From the NCBI RefSeq assembly GCF_018070565.1, contig NZ_JAGPXL010000028.1, positions 26,034 through 90,033 of the forward strand: a stretch of 64,000 nt of DNA. Direction: 5' to 3'. This DNA is from Streptomyces sp. B93. Its GTDB lineage: Bacteria > Actinomycetota > Actinomycetes > Streptomycetales > Streptomycetaceae. Below are positions 50,849-58,677 of this stretch, piece by piece. The position numbers were made by a program, and so were the translations under genes. How positions within the stretch are numbered: the stretch's first letter is position 1; the number at the start of each line of letters is the position of its first letter. Below the pieces are notes generated by a model. That model was not told where the DNA came from. It ran no database searches and saw nothing but the letters and a program-made list of their open reading frames with translations.

Positions 50849-51250
50849 ATGGCTGAGAGACCGACGACGAACTGGCGCAGAGGCATAGCCAGGGAGGCCG
50901 CGGAGCTTGCCGCCGGCACCCTGGATCCCGACTGCGCGTGCATGGTCGAGTTGTTCCCCGAAGCGCTCTTGCTGGAGACCGATGCCGTCCTCGACGTGTT
51001 TGAGGCCGAGTTGCCCACGCTCGCCGAAGGAGACGACGCACGGATCTTCGCCGCAGTGGAGCGCGTCGTCCTGGCTCTGAACGCCGTGAACGAGGCTCAC
51101 GACGAGTCTGCCTTCGAAACCGATGAGCGCGAGCAGTTGTGCGCCTACATCGATGAGGCGCTCACCGAGCAGGGAGTCGACGTCGTGGCCCTGACCGCCA
51201 GGCACGGGCTCGGCCGGCACGAGCTCACAGACCGGTGGCGGGACTGGTGA
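50849..51250 (+). CDS. Hypothetical acidic protein
   Basis: This is a 133-residue product from the ATG at 50849 (MAERPTTNWRRGIAREAAEL). It is acidic and helical, with FETDEREQLCAYIDEALTEQ and GRHELTDRWRDW near the end. It has no signal peptide or membrane segment. The style is that of small stress or immunity proteins in Streptomyces accessory DNA, but I cannot name a family. A second small hypothetical gene follows 65 bases later on the same strand. Confidence 0.6.
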   Translation: MAERPTTNWRRGIAREAAELAAGTLDPDCACMVELFPEALLLETDAVLDVFEAELPTLAEGDDARIFAAVERVVLALNAVNEAHDESAFETDEREQLCAYIDEALTEQGVDVVALTARHGLGRHELTDRWRDW

Positions 51251-51315
51251 GCAACCCCTCATCGTGAGAGATCAGGTCGACTGCGATCAGCGAGAGGAGT
51301 GTCTACGATCGCGCG

Positions 51316-51777
51316 ATGAGCTACGACATCTACTTCTTGAGCCGACGCGAGGGGCAGTCCTGGAATGAGGTCCTGGAGGCAATGGAAGACGCGGCCGAGA
51401 ACAGCGAGCCGATCCCTGCCCGCCTTCTTGAAGCGTGGGGCCGAATAGTGCCGCAGGCCCGGATGCTGCTGGGTGAAGTGGACATCACGGAGTACGAGCA
51501 GGAGTCGCGAGACCTCAGCCACTCGGGCACCGGCATCGACCTGTCCGTCTTCGGTGACGAGGTGAGCATCACCGTGCCCTACTGGCATGCAGGGGACCAA
51601 GCTGCGGTCGTGCTCGGCAAGGTCTTCGCCCTTTCAGCCATCGTCGAGAAGGAAACGGGGCTGACTGCCTACGACCCTCAGACGGAACGTCCACTGGCGG
51701 AAATACAACCGCAAGGCGCGATAGGGCTGATGCCGAGGATCACCGAGGATTTGCAGAGCCGCTACGGTGGTTACTGA
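51316..51777 (+). CDS. Hypothetical protein whose stop codon was replaced by an IS630 insertion
   Basis: This 153-residue protein (MSYDIYFLSRREGQSWNEVL) is acidic and soluble. The terminal codons are GGT-TAC-TGA, where TAC-TGA belongs to the IS630 terminal repeat that starts at TA 51772. On the far side of the IS the sequence resumes TAATCA, so before insertion the gene ended GGT-TAA. The insertion therefore added one tyrosine. The function is unknown. Similar small proteins occur beside polymorphic toxin or stress genes, which I cannot confirm. Confidence 0.6.
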   Translation: MSYDIYFLSRREGQSWNEVLEAMEDAAENSEPIPARLLEAWGRIVPQARMLLGEVDITEYEQESRDLSHSGTGIDLSVFGDEVSITVPYWHAGDQAAVVLGKVFALSAIVEKETGLTAYDPQTERPLAEIQPQGAIGLMPRITEDLQSRYGGY

Positions 51778-52927
51778 CCTTGAATGCGTGATGTCGTCAT
51801 GGTGGCTGGCGCCGGAGGCCGGTGCCGGTGAGGCAGCCGTCGAGGACGTCGGGGCGGTACTGGAGCTGGCGTAGGCCCCGTCGGACGGCGGTGATCAGGT
51901 CGGCGGGGTTGGCGAAGGCGCGGTTGGCTGTGGTGGTACGTCGCAGGACCGACCAGATGCCCTCGACCGGGTTGAGGTCGGGTGCGTAGGGCGGCAGTTG
52001 GAAGACGATGAGCCAGTCACGGTCGGCGATGTAGCGGCGCATTCCGGCGGTGAGGTGGGTGTTCAGGTTGTCCCAGACCAGCACGATGGGGCCGCCGAGC
52101 TGCTGGTGGGCGGTCTGGATCAGGTCGCGGTAGTCCTTCCAGGAGAAGCTCTTGCGCCCGTCGGGCCGGGCGTCGGGGCAGGGCCGGTAGATCAGCCGCG
52201 AGGGTTCGCCGGGTTTGTAGCAGGCCAGGGCGGCCACCGATAAGCGGCGGCGGGAGCGACCCCGGAGGCGGATCACCGGGGTGTGGCCGCGGCGGGACCA
52301 GGTGCGGGTGGTCGGCGGCGTCATCGAGAATCCGGCCTCGTCCTCGAAGACGAGCCAGGCGTCGAGCGCCGCCACGGTCCTTCCACGCTCGGCCAGGTCT
52401 CCTTCACCCAGCCGTCCACCTGGTTCTCGTCCCGCTCGATCGCCCGCCGGGCGGGGACCTGGGAGCTCCAGCCGTGCCGCTTGAGCAGGACGGCCACCCC
52501 TTGCACGGTGTAACTCTTGTGGAAGCGGCGCCCGATCAGCGTCTTGATCCGTGACAGGGTCCAGGTCTGGTCCGGCCATCCATGTGCCACCGGCCCCTTG
52601 GCCAGCTCCCGCTCCAGCACGGCGAACAGTTCGTCGCTGAGCAGTGGCAGCGATGCCGGGCCTTTCGAGGCCAGGGCTCTCGATCCGGCCTGCGACCAGG
52701 CTCTGCGCCAACGCTGAACCGACCGGACGCTCACCCGCAGGTCGTGAGCGATGACCGTGTTCTCGTCACCAAGTCTGAATCGCTCGGCTGCTTCCATCCG
52801 CAACTTCTCGCGGAAGGACCGCCGTTCGTCGGTCAGCCCGCCCCCTTGCGCATACCTCATGCAGTCGGCATACCGCAGGGATCATGAGACGTCAGCCCCC
52901 TACGACACCACGCTTTGAAGGTCAGTA
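51772..52927 (-). mobile_element. IS630 family insertion sequence with 30-bp imperfect inverted repeats
   Basis: Left end TACTGACCTTGAATGCGTGA (51772 onward) and the reverse complement of the right end (TACTGACCTTCAAAGCGTGG, to 52927) match at most positions, continuing as TGTCGT. Both ends start with TA, the known IS630 target. The element is 1,156 bp including the duplicated TA and is wholly occupied by the transposase frames. Confidence 0.85.
51797..52860 (-). CDS. IS630 transposase in two frames (-1 shift near 52400)
   Basis: The first frame (52860-52321) carries the paired HTH region (RRSFREKLRMEAAERFRLGD, VSVRSVQRWRRAWSQAGSRA) and ends soon after VDGWVKETWPSVE. The second frame (to 51797) continues with GRTVAALDAWLVFEDEAGFS and the DDE catalytic core: VFEDEAGF, IVLVWDNLNTHL and PPYAPDLNPVEGIWSVL. 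A -1 shift near AGCGTGGAAGGACC would join them. Programmed frameshifting is known in IS630 relatives, but a disabling indel is equally possible. Confidence 0.8.
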
Positions 52928-53018
52928 ATCAACCGCCAACGGAAGCGTGGCGGAGGCCGGTGGAGGTGCGGCGAGGCATACGCGCGCCTGATCAGGGCAA
53001 GCCGAACGGCTGCGGCAC

Positions 53019-53110
53019 GTCACCCGCTCCATGGCTGAGGCCCAGGTCAGAGACCCGGGCCTTTTTGCTGTCCGCTTGATCAGTGGTCACGTTCCAGATT
53101 CGCGGCAGAA
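53019..53110. mobile_element. Remnant left end of a second element: att tip, terminator and last codons of an integrase
   Basis: GTCACCCGCTCCA is followed by a terminator (GAGGCCCAGGTC...GACCCGGGCCTTTTTGCTGT). On the minus strand the last about ten codons of an integrase follow, NLERDH-stop. The whole 92 bases align with 36028-36120 (tRNA tip, terminator, int 3' end) with scattered differences. The rest of that integrase is gone. Confidence 0.8.
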
Positions 53111-53208
53111 CGCTGAGCAGCGGGGTGTGAGGAGGCGGAAACAACCAGCACGGTCAACCTCCGGGCAACCTCGTGCGCAGCGAGCGCCGTTCTACAAGGT
53201 GCCTCGTC

Positions 53209-53607
53209 TCAGACCTTCTCCGCGCTCACGCGCGGACGTTCGGCAGTGAGCAACCCGATGTCTTCCACGTCCGAGGTCAGGATCGTCACCCGGCCGGGAT
53301 GGTGCAGGGCGGTCGCGCACAGCATGGCGTCGATCGCGTACTTGTGGCCGTGCAGCCCCGCCGCACGCAGCAAGGCGGCAGCGGACTGCGCGAGGGTTTG
53401 GGTCACCGGCTCGACACTCAGGCGGGACAGGGTCCACTTCAGGGCGGCGTCATTGATCTTCGGGTGGATTACCTCGACCAGCACGGCGGCTGAGGTGATC
53501 ACTGGCAGGTCCGCGTCGCGCGCCGCCGTCAGCCACTCATGCATCTCCCGATCCCGCTGCACGGCCTTCGCCAGGCCCTCGCTGTCCAGGACCAGGGCAC
53601 CACTCAC
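53209..53607 (-). CDS. VapC-type PIN-domain toxin
   Basis: This 132-residue protein has the PIN acidic quartet: D8 in LVLDSEGLAKA, E45 in VLVEVIHPK, D93 in AIDAMLCATAL and D113 in TSDVEDIGLL. PIN toxins cut specific tRNA or rRNA. Its start overlaps the stop of the upstream antitoxin by four bases. It is the only complete operon between two att copies (53019 and 54201), so it is the main cargo of that small remnant. Confidence 0.85.
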   Translation of the reverse strand: MSGALVLDSEGLAKAVQRDREMHEWLTAARDADLPVITSAAVLVEVIHPKINDAALKWTLSRLSVEPVTQTLAQSAAALLRAAGLHGHKYAIDAMLCATALHHPGRVTILTSDVEDIGLLTAERPRVSAEKV

Positions 53608-53882
53608 GCGGCTACCCCGGCGTTCGAGTCGCCTCCGGTCAGTCGGGCGCGCTTGGCCGCCACGGCCGCGGGGTCGGCCGGGCCGTGCATCTTGTCGAAG
53701 TCCGCGATCAACTCGTCCAGGTTGTCGCGCTCGATCTGGCGCTGGGCCGCCTTCTCCAGGTACGCCGAGACGCCTCGCTTGCCGACCCGCTCACGGATCG
53801 CCTGAAGGGTTCCGGCGGTCAGCGTGACGGAGATACCGCTGGTGGGGCCGTCGCCGGGTGGGAAGTCCACGTCATCAGTCAC
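53604..53882 (-). CDS. VapB-type antitoxin
   Basis: This 92-residue protein has GISVTLTAGTLQAIRERVGK, RGVSAYLEKAAQRQIERDNL, a ribbon-helix-helix pattern. An acidic tail (DELIADFDKMHGP) would wrap the toxin. It overlaps vapC by four bases in antitoxin-first order. The upstream ATTCAATATGGCAT region is AT-rich and should hold the promoter. Confidence 0.75.
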   Translation of the reverse strand: MTDDVDFPPGDGPTSGISVTLTAGTLQAIRERVGKRGVSAYLEKAAQRQIERDNLDELIADFDKMHGPADPAAVAAKRARLTGGDSNAGVAA

Positions 53883-54200
53883 AGGTCAAGTATGCCATTC
53901 AATATGGCATAGCGCACAGTGCGTGTACGGGCCGGGCCTGTGGTCTGATAACGAGGGCGCGGAGGGCGGTGGGCTGTGCAGCAGCAACGCTGCCTCTACG
54001 GCTGATCTGCGCATGGTGCGGACCGTGCGGAGTTGCCCCCCGATGAAGCCGGCTTCGACCCTTTCCGGAAGTACGTGCCCTCCGCGTGCCCGTAAGGGCG
54101 GAAACCCACGGTCAACAGCGGTGCGATCCGACGCACAGGACCACCCCGAGGTCCAGGTATACGTGCTGGTCAGAGCTGTGGAGCCTGTACGAGCGCCGTC
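53883..54200. other. Element right-end region with candidate integrase arm site
   Basis: There is no gene. ACGGTCAACAGCGGTGC at 54108-54124 recurs exactly at 57669-57685, in both cases 92-93 bases before an att core. The stretch also shares AGCGCCGTC immediately left of the core with two other copies. Confidence 0.55.
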
Positions 54201-54246
54201 GCTTCCCAAGCTGAGAGCGCGAGTTCGATTCTCGTCACCCGCTCCA
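54201..54246. repeat. att copy: 46-bp perfect duplicate of the tRNA-Gly 3' end
   Basis: The 46 bases from GCTTCCCAAGCTGAGAGCGC to the CCA are identical to 35995-36040 in the tRNA gene. It is directly repeated and preceded by AGCGCCGTC. This is a canonical att core of a tRNA-integrating element. Confidence 0.92.
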
Positions 54247-54251
54247 TGATG

Positions 54252-54280
54252 AAACCCTAGGCCAGCGGCCTGGGGTTTCT
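54252..54280. terminator. Hairpin terminator after the att copy
   Basis: AAACCC-T-AGGCC and GGCCT-G-GGGTTT pair around AGC, then CTTTG. It resembles the hairpin after the last att copy (58678-58703) rather than the one after the tRNA. Confidence 0.7.
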
Positions 54281-54348
54281 TTGTTGGCAAGAGCGGGTTG
54301 GTGCCGCTCTTGAGAGTCCATGACTGGGGCACCGGCTCAGTCATGCCA

Positions 54349-54645
54349 TCAGCTGGAGCCAGTAGGCCGGTTCGTGTCGTCCGGTTCGCGCGGCAGGTTC
54401 CGGTGGTCTTCCGTCGTGGTCCAGTTCCGTAGCGCCGTCACTGCTCCCACCGCGGCGAAGCACAGCCCTGCCGTCGTACCGAAGGCACCCCCTGCATAAA
54501 GGATCAAGTCCGCGATACCCGCGCCGGTCGTGTACTTCAGAGCGGCAACACACACGGCGACCAGCATGGAGAAGAGCACGATGACCAGAAGCCAGAGTGC
54601 CCAGGCGACAGACCGGGAGAGGCTCGTGGGGTGGGGAGCGGTCAC
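54349..54645 (-). CDS. Small two-helix membrane protein coupled to the methylase gene
   Basis: This 98-residue protein has two hydrophobic helices (VAWALWLLVIVLFSMLVAVC and AGIADLILYAGGAFGTTAGL, continuing CFAAVGAVTAL) and a polar, Arg/Asp-rich tail. Its ATG overlaps the stop of the fused methylase-specificity gene by four bases, so the two are made together. I do not recognise a family. The pairing with a methylase is unusual. Confidence 0.65.
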   Translation of the reverse strand: MTAPHPTSLSRSVAWALWLLVIVLFSMLVAVCVAALKYTTGAGIADLILYAGGAFGTTAGLCFAAVGAVTALRNWTTTEDHRNLPREPDDTNRPTGSS

Positions 54646-57050
54646 GATCGGAGCTTCCTTTCGCTGTCTCGCGAGGAGGGCGAGGACGAGGCACTCGTCA
54701 GCTGGTCGAGAAGCAGTGCTCGTGCGTGGGTGATGGCTGCGGCCAGTTCCCTGTGGGCATCGGACCGCGCCCCGAGGAGCATCAGCAGATCGGCGATCTC
54801 CTGCTGCACGTCGAGAGGGGGAAGCAGGACTTCCTGGCGTCCCAGTGCGTTCTTGGTGATGAACGGGGCCGCAGTGGCGGCCGCTCGATCCCTGACCCAG
54901 TTCACTGCGTCCGGACGGCTCAGCACGGCAAGCAGGTAGTAGGGCACAACCTCGGCATCCTGGAGGCAGCGGAGCCTGATCACGTTGGAGCTCATGAGCC
55001 AGCCCGTTTGGTCCGCCCCGACCATGGCCGGCGGGCCCATGGCGCCCGAGCGAACGCAGACGATGTCACCTGCCGCGAGCCGGTAGCGCGTCAACCGTTC
55101 TGCGAGTTCCAATGAGACGCGCTCGTCGGCGCTGTCGGTCACCCGCCCGTCCCGCAGGTGCTTGGGGAAGACGACCGGCACCACACCATGCGGAGTCCGG
55201 TCCCGCGGCGCTAGCAGCCCGTGCGACGGGCCGGTCTGGATCTCACACAACGCCGCGAGCGTGGCCCTGCGCCGAGGGGCCTGACGCACCCGGTCGGTCT
55301 TCAGCTCGGCGCGCAGGCCGGCGGTGCGTTCGTCCAGGTCGGCGCATCTCTCCCTCAGTAGCGAGACCTCGTCCCAGACTTCCACCTCCGCCATACCGGC
55401 CGTTCCCGAGTCCAGGGCCGATGACCGGCCGATGTGGTCGATCGGATTGAGCGAGTAGTCCTTGCGGCGTAGCTCCTCGTTGTCGACGCGTGCGCTGGGT
55501 ACGGTCGCCAGCGGAGACTCATGCGGTCGGGCGGGGCCTACCCCCGGGCTCAGAGCCAAGTACGAGTCGAGGACGGCTTGGACGTCGTCGTGGGCGAGCA
55601 CCCTCCGCCCGCCGCGTCGAATGACGCCCAAGCCACGCGCATCCAGGAACAGGACATGGTCGTCGGCGTCGGCCGGGTGTCGCAGCAGCCACACGCACAC
55701 GGGAACCGGGGTGCCGGAGAAGAGCTTGTCGGGCAGCGCGACAACGCACTCCACGACACCCTGCTCCACAAGTGCCTGACGGATCGCTCGCTCCGCCGCG
55801 TTCCCGGAGTTGCCCGCCTTGTTCGGCATGACCACCGCCGCGCGCCCGCCCTCGGCCAGGACGGACAACGCGTACTGGGGATAGGCAAGGTTGTCGTTGC
55901 CTACCGGAGGAGCTCCATAGGGCCAGTGCCCGGTACGAGTGGTCTCCTGCGAGGTGTCCTTCATATTGAAGGGCGGGTTGGTGAGAACCAGATCGACCAA
56001 CTCCTGGGGCCACTTCTCCTCCCAGGGCCGCCCGCTGGGCTTCAACTGGACGGCGAAGGGGACTCTCCGCAGTGCCAGGCCCATACAGGCCAACGACAAC
56101 GTCACCCGCTTCGGCGTCTGCCCCAGCAGCCTGGGCAGTGGAGCGTCGGTGGCGCCGGGCCTGCCTCTCGCCCACATGGCGGTGTCAGCTGCAGCGCCAA
56201 GGAGTTCCCCACCACGGCAGTACGGGTCGTACACGCTGCTCGGAGGGCTCTTCCTCGCCGCCCGCCCCAACGCCGCCATCAGGCGCGCCACCGGGAGCGG
56301 TGTGAAGAACTCGCGGCTGCGCAGCTGCGCGCGCTCCTCATAGTCCTCGATGAACAGCTGAAAGGCATGAGGGCCGAGCGCACCGACCAGTCGGACGACC
56401 TGCGCGAGATCCTGGAACCGCCGGGGCTCCAGGCGAGCGAGCACATCCTGCATCTCGGGCAGCGACCCCATGCGGCGCAACGCCGCGTCCGTTTCCGAAC
56501 CCACAAGCTTCAACAGGGAGATGCTGGACTGCGGCTCAGGACTGGCCATAACGTACGCCTGTACCTTCTGCCAGCAGCCCGGCCTGGTCTCTCGCAGGAA
56601 GAGCAACGCGGCCAGGAGGCTCAGATAAGTGACCGTCTGGTTCGCGCCTCGCACCCGCTCGGCCAAGGGCCCCATGAGCTCGCGGACGATCTCGGAATCC
56701 CGTGGATCCGGCCTCTCGCCGGGACCGAGTGTGAGCCCGGTGTGCTTTGGCACTGCCTCCTCATGTGCGACCGAAGTGCCAGGCCAGTGCCGTCGCGCCC
56801 GGTCTCCGTAGGTGGTGAATTCACCCTCCCCCGATTCCCGGCGGTGCGATGGCACCCGTCTTCCGTCGAGCCAGTCGAGGACCTCGGACGCGTTGAAGTA
56901 GTCCTGACCAGCGGTACGTCGGGGGGTAGGAAAGTCCGCTGCCCGCCGCTCCCATGTTGTGACCGCCGCGCGTGACACGCCTGCCATGATCGCAATCTCC
57001 GTGCGCGTCAGAAGGCGATCACCGTCAGACAAGCCCGTTCTGTTCTTCAT
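54642..57050 (-). CDS. Fused type I restriction-modification HsdM-HsdS-like protein
   Basis: This 802-residue protein has residues 12-62 as an excisionase/MerR-like HTH (LLTRTEIAIMAGVSRAAVTT). An HsdM helical segment (about 120-240) follows. The N6-adenine methylase domain has the SAM loop VYDPYCRGGELLG (273-285) and catalytic NPPF (358-361). From about 590 there is a specificity-type target recognition domain with a coiled coil (SLLRERCADLDERTAGLRAE) and RYRLAAGDIVCVRSG ... LLPPLDVQQEIADLL. It could methylate DNA alone. No hsdR-type helicase is adjacent, so restriction is not supported. It lies between two att copies. Confidence 0.88.
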   Translation of the reverse strand: MKNRTGLSDGDRLLTRTEIAIMAGVSRAAVTTWERRAADFPTPRRTAGQDYFNASEVLDWLDGRRVPSHRRESGEGEFTTYGDRARRHWPGTSVAHEEAVPKHTGLTLGPGERPDPRDSEIVRELMGPLAERVRGANQTVTYLSLLAALLFLRETRPGCWQKVQAYVMASPEPQSSISLLKLVGSETDAALRRMGSLPEMQDVLARLEPRRFQDLAQVVRLVGALGPHAFQLFIEDYEERAQLRSREFFTPLPVARLMAALGRAARKSPPSSVYDPYCRGGELLGAAADTAMWARGRPGATDAPLPRLLGQTPKRVTLSLACMGLALRRVPFAVQLKPSGRPWEEKWPQELVDLVLTNPPFNMKDTSQETTRTGHWPYGAPPVGNDNLAYPQYALSVLAEGGRAAVVMPNKAGNSGNAAERAIRQALVEQGVVECVVALPDKLFSGTPVPVCVWLLRHPADADDHVLFLDARGLGVIRRGGRRVLAHDDVQAVLDSYLALSPGVGPARPHESPLATVPSARVDNEELRRKDYSLNPIDHIGRSSALDSGTAGMAEVEVWDEVSLLRERCADLDERTAGLRAELKTDRVRQAPRRRATLAALCEIQTGPSHGLLAPRDRTPHGVVPVVFPKHLRDGRVTDSADERVSLELAERLTRYRLAAGDIVCVRSGAMGPPAMVGADQTGWLMSSNVIRLRCLQDAEVVPYYLLAVLSRPDAVNWVRDRAAATAAPFITKNALGRQEVLLPPLDVQQEIADLLMLLGARSDAHRELAAAITHARALLLDQLTSASSSPSSRDSERKLRS

Positions 57051-57368
57051 GACGCCTCGTATCCCTTCGAAGTGGCCCTGGAGCGACGTTCGTTGGGCAT
57101 GAGGCTAGGGTGGTTGCCGCGCCGATGTCTCACGAGTACTTCAAGTACTCAGATGCCTGTACCTGGCGCACTCGCACACAAGCCCAGCGAGGAACGCCAG
57201 TCTTGTGCATATTTGGCCCTCTCTACTGTCGACGTCGACTCCGATTCACGATCCAACGATGAATAAGGCCTTAACGTCTTCGGCACGGAGTGTCGGGCCA
57301 TGACCATCAGGGCAGGGAGGGGCGTGACCAGCTGGTCACGGACACGCCAGGGCCCTCGGCACCAGCAC
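57051..57368. other. Intergenic region, no gene recognised
   Basis: These 318 bases lie upstream of the methylase gene. The part 57200-57290 is AT-richer and likely holds its promoter. Open frames are shadows. Confidence 0.4.
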
Positions 57369-57533
57369 CTAGAAGGAGGCGGTGAACCCAACCTGCGCGA
57401 GATGCTGAAGACCCGGCGTCGCGCCTGGGCGCTCACCCGTCTGCGGGCGGCGGCCCGCTGGGGGGAAGTGGACGGTCGTGCCGAGCAGCTCGGCGACCTG
57501 GTCGAGGGACGGGTAGCTGTCGGTTCTCGGCAT
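57369..57533 (-). pseudogene. Excisionase (xis) remnant
   Basis: From the ATG at 57533 the first 23 codons, MPRTDSYPSLDQVAELLGTT then VHF, parallel the AICE xis (MNDRYLSVDQVAELLGTTAR then F). After that the frame is scrambled and ends with an unrelated tail. DNA similarity covers about 57440-57530 against 37400-37474. It marks another decayed AICE whose integrase is absent. Confidence 0.75.
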
Positions 57534-57668
57534 CCATGTCCAGTCGCGACGACTTCCCTCGGCCGGCCTACGTGTCGACGAGCCGTGAGCACAGAGCAGG
57601 CGAGGCAGGCACGACACTCCTCCACCTCCCGATCTCGTGCACACGCGTTCCCTTCGGAGCGGGCAACT

Positions 57669-57685
57669 ACGGTCAACAGCGGTGC
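57669..57685. repeat. 17-bp repeat ACGGTCAACAGCGGTGC at fixed distance from att
   Basis: This is identical to 54108-54124 and is 92 bases before the att-like copy at 57761. It is a candidate arm-type integrase or Xis binding site. Confidence 0.6.
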
Positions 57686-57760
57686 TACCGTATCCAGGCT
57701 CCTGCCACGACACTACGAATCTGCCCAGGTCAGCTGCCATGCAGCTACGCAAGCGCCGTC

Positions 57761-57825
57761 GCCTCCCAAGCTGAGAGCGCGAGTCGTCGCTCCCCAAGCG
57801 AAGAGCGCGAGTTCGGCTCTCGTCG
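57761..57825. repeat. Decayed double att copy
   Basis: GCCTCCCAAGCTGAGAGCGC (57761-57780) is one substitution from the tRNA core. It breaks off and is followed at 57789 by GCTCCCCAAGCGAAGAGCGC, GAGTTCGGCTCTCGTC, a second diverged core. Both follow the AGCGCCGTC flank seen at the other copies. Confidence 0.7.
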
Positions 57826-57827
57826 CG

Positions 57828-58271
57828 TCAGAGTGGGAGATCGTCGGGGAGTACCCGAAACGCCTTGTGGTGGCCCAGGGGGCGTACGGCCCGGAAGTCA
57901 CGTCGGTCGAGGGTCAGGATCGCGTCCGTGTCGTAGTCGGCAGCGAGCGCCACGTTGACCGCGTCAGTGAGGTCGAGGTCCAGCGCACGGTAGCGGACAC
58001 GGACGGACTGGGCGGCTCCCAGGTGGTCCTCCGTGATCTCCGGCATGACGACACGACCCCGGCTCATCCAGCGCCGCAGGTCGTCTACTGCGCTGAGCGC
58101 AGCCTCCCAGCCGAGCTCGCGGGTCGCCACGTGATCCAGTTCGGCCAGCAGCAGCGGGGACATGACGAGGAGGCCGGCCGCCATGATCGCCTCGTTCGCC
58201 GCCCGGTGTTCCGGGTGAGCCGAGTCCAGGGCCGCCAGGAGGCCGGACGTGTCGGCGATGACAATGATCAC
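57828..58271 (-). CDS. VapC-type PIN-domain toxin (second pair)
   Basis: This 147-residue protein has D7 in VIADTSGLLAALD, E44 in LLLAELDHVAT, D103 in LDLTDAVNVALAADY and D122 in LTLDRRDFRAV, forming the PIN active site. It is unlike the first PIN toxin in detail, so it was acquired separately. It overlaps its antitoxin gene by four bases, and its stop codon lies directly beside the decayed att sequence. The target RNA is unknown. Confidence 0.88.
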   Translation of the reverse strand: MIIVIADTSGLLAALDSAHPEHRAANEAIMAAGLLVMSPLLLAELDHVATRELGWEAALSAVDDLRRWMSRGRVVMPEITEDHLGAAQSVRVRYRALDLDLTDAVNVALAADYDTDAILTLDRRDFRAVRPLGHHKAFRVLPDDLPL

Positions 58272-58534
58272 GCGGCGGTTCCGGAATCCGAGTCGGTCTC
58301 ACGGCGGACAGCGTCGGCGACCGTGTCACGCACCTCTGACTTGGAGGGCGCGCGGCCCGTCCCCTCGAAGGTGCGCGAGAACAGCGGCTCGTCCCAGACC
58401 CTATTGGCCATGGCCGCGAGGTGGATGCCCTGGCGGATAATCTCGGCCTCGCTTATCCCCCGGCGCTTCGCGGCCTCTTTGATGATCGCCAGGTCTTCGG
58501 GGTCGGCGTAGACGTTCGTGCGCTTCATGGACAT
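58268..58534 (-). CDS. VapB-type ribbon-helix-helix antitoxin (second pair)
   Basis: This is an 88-residue product from the ATG at 58534 (MSMKRTNVYADPEDLAIIKE), or from the ATG at 58528. The strand KRTNVYADPEDL and helices AIIKEAAKRRGISEAEIIRQ are the RHH fold. The rest binds the toxin. Two TGGTACATG repeats directly upstream (58532-58558) are the likely autoregulatory operator. It overlaps vapC by four bases. Confidence 0.82.
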   Translation of the reverse strand: MSMKRTNVYADPEDLAIIKEAAKRRGISEAEIIRQGIHLAAMANRVWDEPLFSRTFEGTGRAPSKSEVRDTVADAVRRETDSDSGTAA

Positions 58535-58558
58535 GTACCAAGAGTAGTCCATGTACCA
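58532..58558 (-). promoter_or_regulatory. TGGTACATG direct repeats, candidate VapB operator
   Basis: Copies at 58532-58540 and 58550-58558 (TGGTACATG on the minus strand) are 18 bases apart at the antitoxin start, overlapping its first codon. RHH antitoxins usually bind such paired sites. Confidence 0.55.
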
Positions 58559-58639
58559 GACTGACACACGCGGGCGCCTCGTCCTTCGGCTCATCGAATC
58601 CACGCAGGCCAGCAGCTACACGCTCGCGCAAGCGCCGTC

Positions 58640-58672
58640 GCTTCCCAAGCTGGCGTCTGGTCACCCGCTCCA
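58640..58672. repeat. Rightmost att remnant with internal deletion
   Basis: GCTTCCCAAGCTG is joined to TCACCCGCTCCA with most of the T arm missing. It is preceded by AGCGCCGTC (58631-58639) as in the other copies. It marks the right boundary of the accretion island. Confidence 0.75.
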
Positions 58673-58677
58673 TGATG

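Larger units (their letters stand above)
36041..53031 (-). mobile_element. pSAM2-like actinomycete integrative and conjugative element (AICE)
   Basis: The left 6 kb is a colinear minus-strand block: SCO3933-like regulator, TraB/FtsK, SpdB-like, two small transfer genes, SpdC/SpdD-like, Rep, Xis, Int. Int abuts the tRNA. Two GntR repressors, an RsbW-like ATPase and cargo genes follow to the right. The right boundary is placed at GTCACCCGCTCCA (53019-53031), where the next element's left end begins. The right part carries two insertion sequences and an att-like trace near 50780, so it may itself be composite. Confidence 0.8.
36041..58672. mobile_element. Tandem accretion of integrative elements at tRNA-Gly
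   Basis: The region is bounded by the intact tRNA-Gly on the left and by a decayed copy of its 3' half at 58640-58672 on the right. Internal att-derived copies lie at 53019, 54201 and 57761. The first segment is a recognisable AICE with integrase. The others have lost the integrase but keep cargo. Presence of two different terminator types after the att copies supports several independent insertions. Confidence 0.75.

Noticed and set aside
53019..53249. Plus-strand frame starting ATGGCTGAGG at the att remnant
   Set aside because: It reads through a terminator and an antisense integrase end. It arises from the att duplication, not a gene.
54201..54246. A second tRNA-Gly gene
   Set aside because: Only the 3' 46 bases are present; the acceptor 5' strand and D arm are missing.
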